A DNA stretch of 64,000 nt from Pontibacter anaerobius (GCF_026241195.1 NZ_JAPFQO010000001.1:372001-436000); one strand, 5' to 3'; positions 51,840-61,481 are shown, counted from the stretch's first letter. The notes: a model not told the origin generated them from the sequence alone. Translations and numbers: made by a program.

Positions 51840-53459
51840 TTACTTCTGCAACTCGAACTCCTGTAGCTCCATTTCCAGCAGTTGCGGGTGAAGCGAGAAA
51901 AGTTTGAGCAGCACGCCATTGGTCCAGCCGAAGCCATCTTGGTTCGGGTACTCGCCGCCGCCGGCTTGCAGGCTTATGTCTGCCACGTTATACTTCTCCA
52001 TCAGCTTGCCAGTGTTATGGAACACCACTTCGTTCAGTTCCGTCCAGCGTTGCGCCACGGTGTCGGCCAGGGCATTGTGCTTATAGTTGCGGAGTGCCTG
52101 AATGCTCATCCACTGCAGCGGTGCCCAGCCGTTCGGCGCGTCCCACTGCTGGCCGGTGCGGTGCAGGGTGGTAACCAAACCGCCTGGCTGCAGAAAATCC
52201 GCCTCCAGTTTTTGCGCCACGGCATCTGCCTGTTTCTTTTTGGCCATGCAGAAGTATAGCGGAAACACAGCAGCCAGTGATGGGATGTTGGTGGTGGTGC
52301 CTTTCACGAAATCGTAGTCATAGAAGAAATCGGCCTCATCGCTCCAGTTATACTTGAGCAGCGCGTCGCGGCGTGCTTTGGCGCGTCGCTCAAATGCCCT
52401 GGCTTCGGCCTTGTTCCCGTTCAGCACGGCCATCTCCTGCAGCGTCAGCTCCACGTGGTAGAGCAGTGCGTTCAGGTCTACAGGGATGATCTCGGTGGTA
52501 TGAATAGTGCCGAGGTTTTGGGCATCGGCAAACCAGCGGCTGCTGAAATCCCAACCCGACTCAGCGGCTGCCCGGATGTTGCGGTATACTTCCTCCGGGT
52601 TACGTCCTGATTCTTGTGCCAGTTCCACATCCTCGCGGTAAGACTCGGGACGCGGCTCTGGCTGGTCGTCCCAGTAGCGGTTCAGGATGCTGCCGTCGGG
52701 CATGCGCACCACACGGCGATGCGAAGTATTAACGGCTGAAAGTTGTTCGGCACCATCCATCCAGAAGTCATACTCCTTGCGCAAGGCGGGGGCGTAGGTT
52801 TTAAGTACCTCACGGCCTTTTTGCTGCGCCAGCACCCGCAGCATAAGCGCGTAGAACGGTGGCTGGGAGCGGCTCAGGTAGTAGGTGCGGTTTCCGTTGG
52901 GTATGTGGCCGGTGGTGTTGATTAGGTGCGTGAAGTTATCGACCATACTTTGAATAAGCTCCGTTTCGCCGCTGGCCTGCAGGCCGAGCATGGTGAAGAA
53001 GCTATCCCAGTAATAGATCTCGCGGAAACGGCCACCGGGCACAATATACTTCTTCGGTAGCGGAATAAGGGAGCCACCATCGGCGCCGGGCTCACGGGTA
53101 AGAATGGGCCAGAGGCGCTCAATGTGCTGTGTTACCGACAAGCTGGTGTCGGTGGTGAAGCCGGAGGCTGGCTGCGGGGGCATCTGGAAATACTCCTTCA
53201 CAAAAGCCTCTAAATTAAAGCCCTGCTGGTTTTTCTGTTGCTGATAAGCCTCTAAGATTTGCCTGGGAGGGGCAAGTGGCACTGCATCCGGAAAAGTTTT
53301 AGAATCCGGGAATACATGATGCAGCTGTACCTGCTCAAACAGCTCGCCAAGGTCCTGCTCCGGCCTGTACAACTCCTGTGCCCGCAGCGGCTGTATAACG
53401 AAGGTAAACGGTAGTAGTAACAGAAGAAAAAAAGTTAGTGTGCTAAAAGTATACCTCAT
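51840..53459 (-). CDS. Periplasmic alpha,alpha-trehalase (GH37)
   Basis: 539 residues from the ATG at 53457-53459, giving the signal peptide MRYTFSTLTFFLLLLLPFTF. Signature PGGRFREIYYWDSFF (141-155) and the second signature QQWDAPNGWAPLQWMSIQALR near 440-460. Reaction: hydrolysis of trehalose to two glucose in the periplasm. It stands after two small unknown genes on the same strand; no trehalose importer is near. Confidence 0.92.
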   Translation of the reverse strand: MRYTFSTLTFFLLLLLPFTFVIQPLRAQELYRPEQDLGELFEQVQLHHVFPDSKTFPDAVPLAPPRQILEAYQQQKNQQGFNLEAFVKEYFQMPPQPASGFTTDTSLSVTQHIERLWPILTREPGADGGSLIPLPKKYIVPGGRFREIYYWDSFFTMLGLQASGETELIQSMVDNFTHLINTTGHIPNGNRTYYLSRSQPPFYALMLRVLAQQKGREVLKTYAPALRKEYDFWMDGAEQLSAVNTSHRRVVRMPDGSILNRYWDDQPEPRPESYREDVELAQESGRNPEEVYRNIRAAAESGWDFSSRWFADAQNLGTIHTTEIIPVDLNALLYHVELTLQEMAVLNGNKAEARAFERRAKARRDALLKYNWSDEADFFYDYDFVKGTTTNIPSLAAVFPLYFCMAKKKQADAVAQKLEADFLQPGGLVTTLHRTGQQWDAPNGWAPLQWMSIQALRNYKHNALADTVAQRWTELNEVVFHNTGKLMEKYNVADISLQAGGGEYPNQDGFGWTNGVLLKLFSLHPQLLEMELQEFELQK

Positions 53460-53527
53460 GTCTTGCTCTTTTATTTTGTGAGTGATTAGATACTCATACG
53501 CAATTTGCGAGCAAGGCGACAAGTATA

Positions 53528-53923
53528 CTATTCGTATGGGTAACGCACAAACGAAACCTGTCCCATCGCATCCTTTTCATACCTGGCTACAGCAAATTCT
53601 TGAAATCGTGCTTCAAAGTTGCTTTCTCCAGGGTATACTTCTGTAGGAAAAGGCTTGTTATTCAGGAAGTAATATATTTTGGTATTGCCATATTTGGTGT
53701 GCGGCATGTAATCACCGTAAGCCTGCATCTGCTGCCAGAGCGTGTCCTCCACCGTAACGGCGTAAATTCTAACGACTGGGCCGGTATTGTTCTCGTTGCG
53801 GTACATAGCCACTTCCTTAAAATCACCCTCCAGATCATCTACACTGGGAATAGAAAGGGTGTCGTAAATGAACCAGCCAATGAGGGCTATAGATAGGGCG
53901 ATGAGGATGTGCTTTAGTTTCAT
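53528..53923 (-). CDS. Small membrane-anchored protein, unknown
   Basis: 131 residues from the ATG at 53921-53923. One hydrophobic N-terminal segment (HILIALSIALIGWFIYDTL), which could be an anchor or a signal. A soluble domain of mixed strands follows, with many aromatic residues and an acidic EKDAMG end. No family recognised. It begins 11 bases after the upstream membrane hydrolase gene stops, so it may be co-expressed. Confidence 0.65.
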   Translation of the reverse strand: MKLKHILIALSIALIGWFIYDTLSIPSVDDLEGDFKEVAMYRNENNTGPVVRIYAVTVEDTLWQQMQAYGDYMPHTKYGNTKIYYFLNNKPFPTEVYPGESNFEARFQEFAVARYEKDAMGQVSFVRYPYE

Positions 53924-53934
53924 GATATAGTAAA

Positions 53935-54480
53935 CTATGCCTGTTCGTTTTTGTTTTTGAGAAGTATAGCGGTGGCAACATACAACAAGGCAGGTAATCC
54001 CACCCACACCAACTCACTTTTGATCACCCGCCAGCCCCACTGGCTGAAGAAGTTTCTCACTCCAATAGGCGAAACCTGTATCGGGCGCCAGGGCAGAAAG
54101 TAGCGTGTATCGTCAAACGGCGCAAACACTGCTACTCCCAAGCCACCGTTTGTTAAGGCATCCAGCAGAATATGGGAAGCGGTGCAAAGCGAGAAGAAAA
54201 GTATAAGCAGAAGCCCTGGCTTGCTGGTAAGTTTTGTGCCTCTGTAGAAAACAGCCGTTACAGCTATCCCCAACAGCAACGCAAAAACCAGTGAGTGCGA
54301 GAATCCCCTGTGCCCGAACATGTGCTCGTAGGGCACGCCAAACTTGAACATGACCACATCGGCATCGGGAAGGATGGTGCAGAGAATGCCCAATATCCAG
54401 AATTTAGCGGAAGTATACTTGTTGGGGTACGTTTTGCCGAGGGCTATTGCCGCGAGGGCATGGGCGAAAGCTGAGGCCAT
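53935..54480 (-). CDS. Membrane-bound metal-dependent hydrolase (YdjM-like)
   Basis: 181 residues with about five hydrophobic helices. HALAAIALGKTYPNKY, ILCTILPDADVVMF, HMFGHRGFSHSLVFALLLG and SHILLDALTNGGLG carry the histidine and aspartate residues that define this family. Role: a membrane metal-dependent hydrolase of unknown substrate, in some bacteria linked to the SOS response (no LexA site looked for successfully here). First of the three minus-strand genes leading to the trehalase. Confidence 0.88.
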   Translation of the reverse strand: MASAFAHALAAIALGKTYPNKYTSAKFWILGILCTILPDADVVMFKFGVPYEHMFGHRGFSHSLVFALLLGIAVTAVFYRGTKLTSKPGLLLILFFSLCTASHILLDALTNGGLGVAVFAPFDDTRYFLPWRPIQVSPIGVRNFFSQWGWRVIKSELVWVGLPALLYVATAILLKNKNEQA

Positions 54481-54574
54481 GGGTGTGTGTTGGTTTATTA
54501 AGTGAAGATAAGAAGAAAGCTGGAGAAGATGTATGGTCTAAAAACTTTAGGGGCAGCATTTCGTCTTCTGAGTG

Positions 54575-55117
54575 ATGAGTACGAAGTATAAACTTTCAAA
54601 TCCTGATAGTATTTTCTTTATTACTCTAACTGTGGTTGAGTGGGCGGATGCATTTACACGCCGCGATTACTGTGAACTGGTTTGTGAGAGCATTCATTTC
54701 TGTCAGCAAAAAAAGGGATTAAACCTTTATGGCTGGTGCATCATGACCAACCACGTGCACCTGATCTGCTCCGCCCCCAGACTGCCTGATGTGTTAAGAG
54801 ATTTGAAAAAGTATACGTCGCGTCACTTGGTGGAAGCGATCAAAGCAAATCCAAAGGAGAGTCGGAAGTATTGGCTGTTGTGGATGTTCAAAAGTGCAGC
54901 AGCAAAAAGCAGCAGCCATGGCGATTATCAGTTTTGGCAATTGGCAGGGCACCAGATTGAGCTCAGCACCAATCAAATGCTGGAGCAGCGGCTAGAGTAT
55001 CTACACCAGAATTCCGTGAAAGCCGGTTTCGTAGAGGAACCTGAGCAGTGGTATTACAGCAGTGCAAGGGATTATGCCGAGGAGAAGGGGAGGTTGGAGG
55101 TAATCTTGATAGAGTAA
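54575..55117 (+). CDS. REP-associated tyrosine transposase (RAYT, IS200/Y1 type)
   Basis: 180 residues from the ATG at 54575; a GTG at 54572 gives an alternative. The core YGWCIMTNHVHLICSA contains the HUH-type metal histidines, and the catalytic tyrosine lies downstream in the C-terminal half (candidates include LEYLHQN). Family role: a Y1 nuclease that acts on short palindromic repeats. A pair of inverted REP-like sequences lies directly after the stop, at 55136-55255, as expected of the RAYT-REP unit. Not full-length transposon ends otherwise. Domesticated activity is likely, but not shown. Confidence 0.92.
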   Translation: MSTKYKLSNPDSIFFITLTVVEWADAFTRRDYCELVCESIHFCQQKKGLNLYGWCIMTNHVHLICSAPRLPDVLRDLKKYTSRHLVEAIKANPKESRKYWLLWMFKSAAAKSSSHGDYQFWQLAGHQIELSTNQMLEQRLEYLHQNSVKAGFVEEPEQWYYSSARDYAEEKGRLEVILIE

Positions 55118-55135
55118 ATTCTAAAAACAAAACCT

Positions 55136-55255
55136 GGCGCCGGAATCTATCCGGTGCCGAGGGTGGGGTTGAGTCTCCAGACTCACTTGTACAAGTATAA
55201 AAGCGAGTCTGGAGACTTGCTACACACTTTGCGTCACCGGTTGGATACCGGCGCC
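55136..55255. repeat. Inverted REP pair with internal hairpins (RAYT-associated)
   Basis: Outer arms: GGCGCCGGAATCTATCCGGTG (55136-55156) and, inverted, CACCGGTTGGATACCGGCGCC (55235-55255), complementary except at three bases. Inside are two smaller hairpins, GAGTCTCCAGACTC (55171-55184) and AGCGAGTCT-GG-AGACTTGCT (55202-55221), with an AAGTATA heptamer between them. The layout is that of a BIME-like element next to its RAYT gene. Confidence 0.8.
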
Positions 55256-55283
55256 ATAGAGTAAAGACACCAGAGAATAAAAA

Positions 55284-55311
55284 GCCGCAGCTGAACTAGA
55301 TCAACTGCGGC
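55284..55311 (-). terminator. Terminator after mutA
   Basis: GCCGCAG and CTGCGGC pair across a 14-base loop. On the minus strand the stem is followed by a T-rich run. It lies 22 bases after the mutA stop codon. Confidence 0.65.
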
Positions 55312-55332
55312 ATAAATTTTATTAGAAATAGC

Positions 55333-57477
55333 TTACGCTTCCACTCGCTTTATCAGCTTCTCCAAAATATTCTGTGCGGCCACCGAGATAATCGTGCCCG
55401 GGCCAAATACACCTTCAGCGCCTGCTTTGAAAAGGAAGTCGTAGTCCTGTGCCGGGATAACGCCACCTACAATTACCATAATATCCTCACGGCCTAGTTT
55501 GCGGAGCTCCTCGATGAGTTGCGGTACCAGCGTTTTATGACCGGCTGCCAAACTGCTTACGCCCACCACGTGCACATCGTTTTCGGCGGCTTGCATGGCT
55601 ACCTCGGCTGGTGTCTGGAACAATGGTCCGATGTCTACGTCGAAGCCGAGGTCGGCGAAGGAGGTGGCGATTACTTTGGAGCCGCGGTCGTGGCCGTCCT
55701 GGCCCATTTTAGCAACCATAATTCTTGGCCTGCGGCCTTCCAGTTCTTCAAACTGATCGGCTAAAGCCTTGGCGCGTTCGAAGTTTTCGTCGTCGGTTAG
55801 TTCTGCGGAATACACTCCTGATATGGCTCTGATGACTGCTTTATGTCTGCCGTATACTTTCTCCAAAGCATCGGAAATCTCTCCTAAAGTGGCTCTTCTG
55901 CGTGCTGCTTCTACCGCCAGGTCCAGTAAGTTGCCTGTTCCGGATTCTGCTGCATCCGTTAGTGCCTGTAGTGCATTGGCTACTGCACCCTCATCACGGC
56001 TCTCTTTTATATTTGCCAGACGGCGCAGCTGCGATTCACGAACAGCGGTGTTGTCGATGTCCAGGATCTCGATTTCCTGTTCCTGCTCTGGTTTATACTT
56101 ATTCATGCCAACAATAATGTCCTTGCCGGAATCTATGCGGGCCTGCTTGCGAGCAGCGGCCTCTTCGATGCGCATCTTTGGTAGACCAGTCTCGATGGCT
56201 TTGGCCATGCCACCGAGTTCTTCTACTTCCTGCATCAGCGCCCATGCTTTGTGTGCGATTTCGTGCGTAAGTGCTTCTACGTAGTATGATCCACCCCAAG
56301 GGTCTACCACATTGGTAATGTGCGTTTCCTGCTGCAGGTAGATCTGTGTGTTGCGGGCAATACGAGCCGAGAAGTCTGTTGGTAGGGCAATGGCCTCATC
56401 AAGTGCATTGGTATGCAAGCTCTGTGTGCCACCCAATGCAGCAGCTAAAGCCTCCACGCAGGTGCGGGTCACGTTGTTAAACGGGTCCTGCTCGGTTAAG
56501 CTCCAGCCGGACGTCTGGCAATGTGTTCTTAAAGCCAGCGATTTCGGGTTCTTCGGGTTGAACTGTTTGATCAATTTGGCCCACAACATACGTGCCGCGC
56601 GCATCTTGGCAATCTCCATAAAGTGGTTCATGCCGATGGCCCAGAAGAAGGACAGGCGCGGCGCGAAATCATCAATATCCATCCCAGCTTTTAAGCCGGT
56701 CCGCACATACTCTAATCCATCTGCTAAAGTATAGGCCAGCTCAATGTCGGCGGTAGCTCCGGCCTCCTGCATGTGGTAACCTGAAATAGAGATGGAGTTG
56801 AAGCGCGGCATCTTCTTAGAAGTATACTCAAAGATGTCGGCGATGATTTTCATACTTGGCTCCGGTGGGTAGATGTAGGTGTTGCGCACCATGAACTCCT
56901 TTAGGATGTCGTTCTGTATGGTACCTGAAAGTTGCTCCGGCTTCACGCCCTGCTCTTCGGCTGCCACAATGTAAAACGCCATGATTGGAAGTACGGCCCC
57001 GTTCATCGTCATAGAAACCGACATCTGGTCCAGCGGAATCTGGTCGAAGAGGATTTTCATGTCCTCCACCGAATCGATGGCTACACCGGCTTTGCCCACA
57101 TCACCCACCACACGCGGATGGTCGGAGTCGTAGCCGCGGTGCGTGGCCAGGTCAAATGCTACCGAAAGTCCTTTTTGTCCTCCGGCCAGGTTACGACGAT
57201 AAAAGGCATTGCTTTCCTCGGCAGTAGAGAAACCGGCATACTGACGGATAGTCCACGGCTTTTGCACATACATGGTGCTGTACGGTCCGCGTAAGTATGG
57301 CGGTAAACCGGCAGCAAAATCCAGGTGTTCAAAGTGGCTGGCATCCTCGGCAGTATAGTATGTTTTTACCTCGATCTGCTCCGGGGTTTTCCAGGGCTTT
57401 GACTGCATCGGGTCTTTCGGCCCATGCGTTGCCCCGGCTACCTTTTGTATGTCTATTTTAGAAAAGTCAGGTTTCAT
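55333..57477 (-). CDS. mutA: Methylmalonyl-CoA mutase, large (catalytic) subunit
   Basis: 714 residues. The TIM-barrel part carries the substrate-binding segments near [26 protein letters not shown]-terminal cobalamin domain has the histidine loop [11 protein letters not shown]594, H596, G599 (DxHxxG). Reaction: rearranges methylmalonyl-CoA to succinyl-CoA with adenosylcobalamin. In this lineage the partner is a second, cofactor-poor subunit, here at 58233. A small gene with an NTF2-like domain sits between the two. Confidence 0.96.
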   Translation of the reverse strand: MKPDFSKIDIQKVAGATHGPKDPMQSKPWKTPEQIEVKTYYTAEDASHFEHLDFAAGLPPYLRGPYSTMYVQKPWTIRQYAGFSTAEESNAFYRRNLAGGQKGLSVAFDLATHRGYDSDHPRVVGDVGKAGVAIDSVEDMKILFDQIPLDQMSVSMTMNGAVLPIMAFYIVAAEEQGVKPEQLSGTIQNDILKEFMVRNTYIYPPEPSMKIIADIFEYTSKKMPRFNSISISGYHMQEAGATADIELAYTLADGLEYVRTGLKAGMDIDDFAPRLSFFWAIGMNHFMEIAKMRAARMLWAKLIKQFNPKNPKSLALRTHCQTSGWSLTEQDPFNNVTRTCVEALAAALGGTQSLHTNALDEAIALPTDFSARIARNTQIYLQQETHITNVVDPWGGSYYVEALTHEIAHKAWALMQEVEELGGMAKAIETGLPKMRIEEAAARKQARIDSGKDIIVGMNKYKPEQEQEIEILDIDNTAVRESQLRRLANIKESRDEGAVANALQALTDAAESGTGNLLDLAVEAARRRATLGEISDALEKVYGRHKAVIRAISGVYSAELTDDENFERAKALADQFEELEGRRPRIMVAKMGQDGHDRGSKVIATSFADLGFDVDIGPLFQTPAEVAMQAAENDVHVVGVSSLAAGHKTLVPQLIEELRKLGREDIMVIVGGVIPAQDYDFLFKAGAEGVFGPGTIISVAAQNILEKLIKRVEA

Positions 57478-57640
57478 TCTTTTTAATTTTGAATGAGTGA
57501 TTGAGTGAATGAGTGAATAGGTTATCCGATCAATTCATTCGCTCATCAAAATCATTATTCTTATAGATTAAAATGAGTTGCTGGTGAAGTTTAACTTAAA
57601 ATAATTCACTCAACCACTCATTCACTAATTCAGCATTTAT
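57478..57640. repeat. GAGTGAAT-rich intergenic repeat, unit 1
   Basis: Left part (57480-57520) reads TTAATTTTGAATGAGTGATT and continues as GAGTGAATGAGTGAATA. Right part (57604-57633) is the reverse: TTCACTCAACCACTCATTCA. The two could fold as a long imperfect hairpin. A similar pair is found upstream of the small gene at 58082-58232. Confidence 0.65.
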
Positions 57641-58081
57641 CTAGCTCGCGTGCTCAGAAGTAACGACCCAGCGGCCCTCAAGCTTCTTCCATACCTGCGA
57701 CGATACGCCGCCCATCAGGCGCTTGCCATCAAGCTCAATCTTCCAATGGAAAACAAAGTATACGGCCTCTTTGGAAATCTGCTCGATGTGGAGCGGCTCA
57801 TAAGTATAAACACCCATTTTGCTGCGGTCCTGGAAATCCTGCAGAAACATCTCGTACACTTGCTGGTAGCCCTTCTCGGTACCATTCTTGCTAATCCAGA
57901 GCATCTCAGGAGAGTTCCAGTAGTATGCCATGGCTGTTTCCAGGTTTCCGCTGTTCCACGCAGAAACCTGGCCCTCCAGCGCCTGCCTCACTTCTTGTAC
58001 GGCATCGCCTTTGGGCATGGTGAAGGATGAGAGTACAGTTGCGATAGCCATGGTTAGGAGAATAATATATCGTGATTTCAT
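57641..58081 (-). CDS. Exported NTF2/SnoaL-like protein between the mutase subunits
   Basis: 146 residues, with signal peptide MKSRYIILLTMAIATVLSSF. The mature part has the cone-like NTF2/DUF4440 pattern: VSAWNSGNLETAMAYYWNSPEMLWI, an alpha-helical stretch, then FHWKIELDGKRLMGGVSSQVWKKLEGRWVVTSEHAS. Reading frame complete. Role unknown; because it is exported it can hardly act with the cytoplasmic mutase, so its position between the subunit genes is odd. Repetitive sequence lies on both sides. Confidence 0.8.
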   Translation of the reverse strand: MKSRYIILLTMAIATVLSSFTMPKGDAVQEVRQALEGQVSAWNSGNLETAMAYYWNSPEMLWISKNGTEKGYQQVYEMFLQDFQDRSKMGVYTYEPLHIEQISKEAVYFVFHWKIELDGKRLMGGVSSQVWKKLEGRWVVTSEHAS

Positions 58082-58232
58082 CGGTTAATTCTGAATGTGA
58101 GATTGAGTGGATGAGTGAATAAAACAAATATTATGTCATTTCGAGCACAGCGAAAAATCTCTCACAGCTACGCTGGCAAGGCATGTCGAGAAGACAGGTA
58201 ACGCAGTATCCAATCGTTCACTTATTCACAAT
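58082..58232. repeat. GAGTGAAT-rich intergenic repeat, unit 2
   Basis: Starts (58084-58118) with TTAATTCTGAATGTGAGATT and GAGTGGATGAGTGAATA, matching unit 1, and ends (58208-58225) with the inverted TTCACTTATTCACAATTCAG. Between them lies TCATTTCGAGCACAGCGAAA, a short inverted element of a kind common in Bacteroidota spacers. Confidence 0.6.
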
Positions 58233-60071
58233 TCAGTTGTTCGTTCCGTGTAGCTTCTGGTGCACCAGGCGCATGATGTTGGATACATCGCAGTCTTCGA
58301 ACAGGAACTCATCATAGCCATGTGTAATCATCTCGTCTTTCAGGTGCTTCGGGTCGTCAGCCAACAGAATGAGCGGCTTGCCGTCGTGGTGGCGCAGCTT
58401 CGGGTCGAACTCGCGGGCGTAGGCAGCCTCGGAGGTAGAAACGGCCACCACATCGGCAGCGGCATGAAACAGCCTGTCGGAGGCGTCCGCGGCGGTGCTG
58501 TACTGCTGTACTTCCGTCTCGAAGCCGGCGCAGCTGAAGAACTCCTGTGCAAAAGAGGCGTTTACTTGCCGCTGCTCTGACTGACCGATCATGGCTATAA
58601 TTGCTTTCGGACGACGGTTCAGCTTTCGCAGGTGCAGTTCGGTGGCCATACGCATCACCTCTGTAGGGTAAGCGGCGCGGGTGGTATCAAACTCGGCACT
58701 TTGTATCAGCTCCTCCGGGTTAAAACTGATTTTCTCTTTCGGGTTCGGGTATTTATTAGTGCCTACCATCACATCGCGGCCGGTTGCAATATTGCGGAAC
58801 TTGCGGCGGCTTACCTCCATGATAGAGCCAAGTATAAACCCCTGTTGATAGGCATCCTCAAAGCCACCCATACTTTCCACCTGCTTAAACAGTTCCCAGG
58901 CTTTCTGTGCTAAAGCGTTTGTCAACGACTCCAGGTAGTAAGATCCGGCGGCCGGGTCAATCGCTTTGTCCAGGTAAGCCTCTTCCTTCAATATGATGGA
59001 CACGTTACGGGCGATACGCTCCGAAAACTCGTCTGATTCTTTAAACGTGCTATCGAAAGGGGAAACGGTGAGGGAATCGCAGCCGGCAATTACGGCGGAC
59101 ATGGCCTCGGTGGTGGTGCGCAGCATGTTCACGTACGGGTCCAGGGTGGTTTGGTACCAGCTGGAGGTAACGCTATGGATGCGGAGCTTGGCGGCCAGCG
59201 CAGGCTCTGCCTTATAGGCCTCTACCACGGCGGACCACAGCAGGCGCAGGACGCGCAGCTTGGCAATCTCGAAGAAGTAGTTGGTGCCAGCGGCCATTAC
59301 GAACTGCGTGTTGCGCAGCACCGACTCCAGGGGCTCACCGGCCGTTGTCAGCTTATCGATATAGGCCACGGCGGCGCTTAAAGTATAGGCTATCTCTTGC
59401 GCGATAGATGCCCCGATGCCACTGAAGCTGGTGCCGTTAACGGTAACGCCGTAGAGCTCCGGGCTGTCTTTTGTCAGCTCCAGCGACTTAATGATCGCCC
59501 TACTTTCCTCATGGTTTATTTTGCTCTTTACAGACAGCGGATCGAAGTTGATGAAGCCCTTCAGGTTGCGATGCGATACCTGCCGTGCCTCCAACTCATC
59601 GTACAGCCTGATCAGGAAGCAATCCGGCTGCTCCTTCACCTCATAGCTGACAGTATGCTCGCCCAAGTCAATCCTGCTGACGAGGTATGCCGTATCAAAA
59701 AGCTCCGGCTGGTGTATTATAAAGTAAATGCCGTCCGCGCCTCTTTGCAAAGCACCGGCGGCCTTATCGATGGCGTGCCTGCCGTTGCCGTGCACTTCTA
59801 TCTGCTGCACATTCTGCCAGCCGTTATCTCCGGCTTTATCGCCCCGCAGAAACGGGAAATCACCGGGTTTCTGGCTGGTAAATGGCAGGTCGGCTATGTC
59901 TTCCTTTGTATAGTATGGTTTTATGTCAATGCCCTCGTAGGTGAGCCAGGTCAGGCTTTCCAGAGGCGTGTCGCGTAGGTCTTTGCGTGCTTTCTGCTCC
60001 CAATCAGCTGCTGTGCCCGGGGTGAACTCGGCAAACAGGCGCTGTTGGTTTTGCTGCTCGTCAGTTATCAT
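58233..60071 (-). CDS. mutB: Methylmalonyl-CoA mutase, small subunit
   Basis: 612 residues. The TIM-barrel region (VTSSWYQTTLDPYVNMLRTTTEAMSAVIAGCDSLTVSPFD) is homologous to the large subunit. The C-terminal domain is degenerate: the segment AMIGQSEQRQVNASFAQEFF replaces the DxHxxG loop, so it should not bind cobalamin. Family role: non-catalytic partner of the large subunit. Upstream gene of the mutB - NTF2-like - mutA row on the minus strand. Confidence 0.94.
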   Translation of the reverse strand: MITDEQQNQQRLFAEFTPGTAADWEQKARKDLRDTPLESLTWLTYEGIDIKPYYTKEDIADLPFTSQKPGDFPFLRGDKAGDNGWQNVQQIEVHGNGRHAIDKAAGALQRGADGIYFIIHQPELFDTAYLVSRIDLGEHTVSYEVKEQPDCFLIRLYDELEARQVSHRNLKGFINFDPLSVKSKINHEESRAIIKSLELTKDSPELYGVTVNGTSFSGIGASIAQEIAYTLSAAVAYIDKLTTAGEPLESVLRNTQFVMAAGTNYFFEIAKLRVLRLLWSAVVEAYKAEPALAAKLRIHSVTSSWYQTTLDPYVNMLRTTTEAMSAVIAGCDSLTVSPFDSTFKESDEFSERIARNVSIILKEEAYLDKAIDPAAGSYYLESLTNALAQKAWELFKQVESMGGFEDAYQQGFILGSIMEVSRRKFRNIATGRDVMVGTNKYPNPKEKISFNPEELIQSAEFDTTRAAYPTEVMRMATELHLRKLNRRPKAIIAMIGQSEQRQVNASFAQEFFSCAGFETEVQQYSTAADASDRLFHAAADVVAVSTSEAAYAREFDPKLRHHDGKPLILLADDPKHLKDEMITHGYDEFLFEDCDVSNIMRLVHQKLHGTNN

Positions 60072-60158
60072 GCTTTTGTTCTAATTTCGTGTAAAGATAG
60101 ACTTTTATACTTTACGATGTAAGGCTGTTCCAAGGCTATATCTCTTAATCGCTATACT

Positions 60159-60539
60159 TTAATCCAGCCGTTCCTGATACGCCTGATATACCCAGTACCC
60201 GATCAGCAACCAGACTATAATAATAGCGCCTGCCATTACATAATTCGGCTGCCGCTCGTGCATCTGCTCTCTGGCTTTCTGGCGGTGGTAGTGCAGCAGA
60301 GGAGGCGGGATCAGCTTGATGGAGAGCCAGATGCCAAGTGGTAATAGCAGCAGGTCGTCGAGGTATCCTATCAGCGGGATAAAGTCCGGAATAAGGTCGA
60401 TAGGACTAAAGGCGTACGCCACGGTTATCAGCACCATCACCTTGGCGGCAAAAGGCATACGTGGGTCCTTAGAGGCAAGGTATAGGGTGTAAATGTCCTC
60501 TTTCAGTTGCTGTACAAAATCTTTCCATTTCCGAAGCAT
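60159..60539 (-). CDS. YkvA-type (DUF1232) small membrane protein
   Basis: 126 residues. The family core FAAKVMVLITVAYAFSPIDLIPDFIPLIGYLDDLLLLPLGIW (about 30-72) is clear. A second hydrophobic segment (VMAGAIIIVWLLIGYWVYQA) lies near the C-terminus. Role of DUF1232 proteins is unknown. Stands alone. Confidence 0.88.
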   Translation of the reverse strand: MLRKWKDFVQQLKEDIYTLYLASKDPRMPFAAKVMVLITVAYAFSPIDLIPDFIPLIGYLDDLLLLPLGIWLSIKLIPPPLLHYHRQKAREQMHERQPNYVMAGAIIIVWLLIGYWVYQAYQERLD

Positions 60540-60598
60540 GGTAGGTTGTACGGGAGAAAAGGGCTTTAAGTAGAGAGGGGGGGAAGGTATACTTGCAA

Positions 60599-60637
60599 AA
60601 GCAGCAGGGGCAGCCGTTATGGCTGCCCCTGCTGCTT
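60599..60637. terminator. Perfect 17-bp terminator stem
   Basis: AAGCAGCAGGGGCAGCC and its exact complement, separated by GTTAT. It lies next to the stop codon of the minus-strand gene ending at 60639. TATACTT is immediately left (60588). Confidence 0.85.
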
Positions 60638-60638
60638 G

Positions 60639-61436
60639 TTACTGAACTATCGAGTTATAGTAGTTTACCAATTGCACCAGGTCAGGCGCCTTGGTGAAGT
60701 TCGTCTTATTCTCTTTGAGAAATGATCGCATGGCTTCCTGCTTATCCTCGAAATGGGCTAGCGTTTCCTTCTTCTTCTTAGTTACCTCAACCAGAGTCAA
60801 CTGATTTGCCTTTTTAATGTAAAACGACTCTTTCTTCACAATTCGGTCGACTTTGCTGCCGGCGTTCAAGGCCACATTATAACTGGCGCGAATAATTTCG
60901 GTATCTATCTTTCTGAAAAGGCTCATATCTTCGTCGCTCACCAGCACTTCTACGAAACCAATGGCTGGTTTACCTTCTATGGTTAGGCCAGCATTCACAG
61001 CATTTACAAAGAGCCTTTCTCCCATAAGCGGATCTTTTACCTTAAAAGCATCTACCACAGCGCTGTTGATTACCCGCATTTGGTCTGGAGTTGGGTTAGC
61101 CACTTTTTCGGAATTGATCAGAAACTGGTTGTTCTCTATATCATATTTGAAGCTTTGAGTTTCTAATAAGCGGTTCAATGTAATAAAGAGCTGGCCTGAT
61201 GTCCAATCATCCGTCAGGTACACATTGCCAATGGTTGTAGGGGCAACAGCATCCAAGGCATCTGGTCTTACGGTTCGGTGTTGGCCGAAACCAGATCCTA
61301 CGTTTGTGGCAAGTCCTCCGATGTAAGTGGGCATTGAAGTACCCTTGCCTGAAAGTACTGACTGTGCATCCGCATTACCGGAAAGCATACAGTATACCAA
61401 AGCAGGAGCGAAGAACTTAATACTTGTTTTAATCAT
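60639..61436 (-). CDS. Exported protein, unknown
   Basis: 265 residues, signal peptide MIKTSIKFFAPALVYCMLSGNADAQ. A helix-rich C-terminal half (LVEVTKKKKETLAHFEDKQEAMRSFLKENKTNFTKAPDLVQLVNYYNSIVQ) follows a beta-rich middle part with GNVYLTDDWTSGQLFITLNRLLETQSFKYDIENNQFLINSEKV. No family recognised. Upstream is TATATTTG at 61482-61489. Single gene. Confidence 0.75.
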   Translation of the reverse strand: MIKTSIKFFAPALVYCMLSGNADAQSVLSGKGTSMPTYIGGLATNVGSGFGQHRTVRPDALDAVAPTTIGNVYLTDDWTSGQLFITLNRLLETQSFKYDIENNQFLINSEKVANPTPDQMRVINSAVVDAFKVKDPLMGERLFVNAVNAGLTIEGKPAIGFVEVLVSDEDMSLFRKIDTEIIRASYNVALNAGSKVDRIVKKESFYIKKANQLTLVEVTKKKKETLAHFEDKQEAMRSFLKENKTNFTKAPDLVQLVNYYNSIVQ

Positions 61437-61481
61437 AGCAGTAGTTTTGGGGTTAATGATAAAATAAAATAAAAGTTATAA

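Noticed and set aside
48887..60071. One methylmalonyl-CoA mutase operon from meaB to mutB
   Set aside because: Trehalase, the RAYT unit and terminators intervene, and the RAYT gene is on the other strand.
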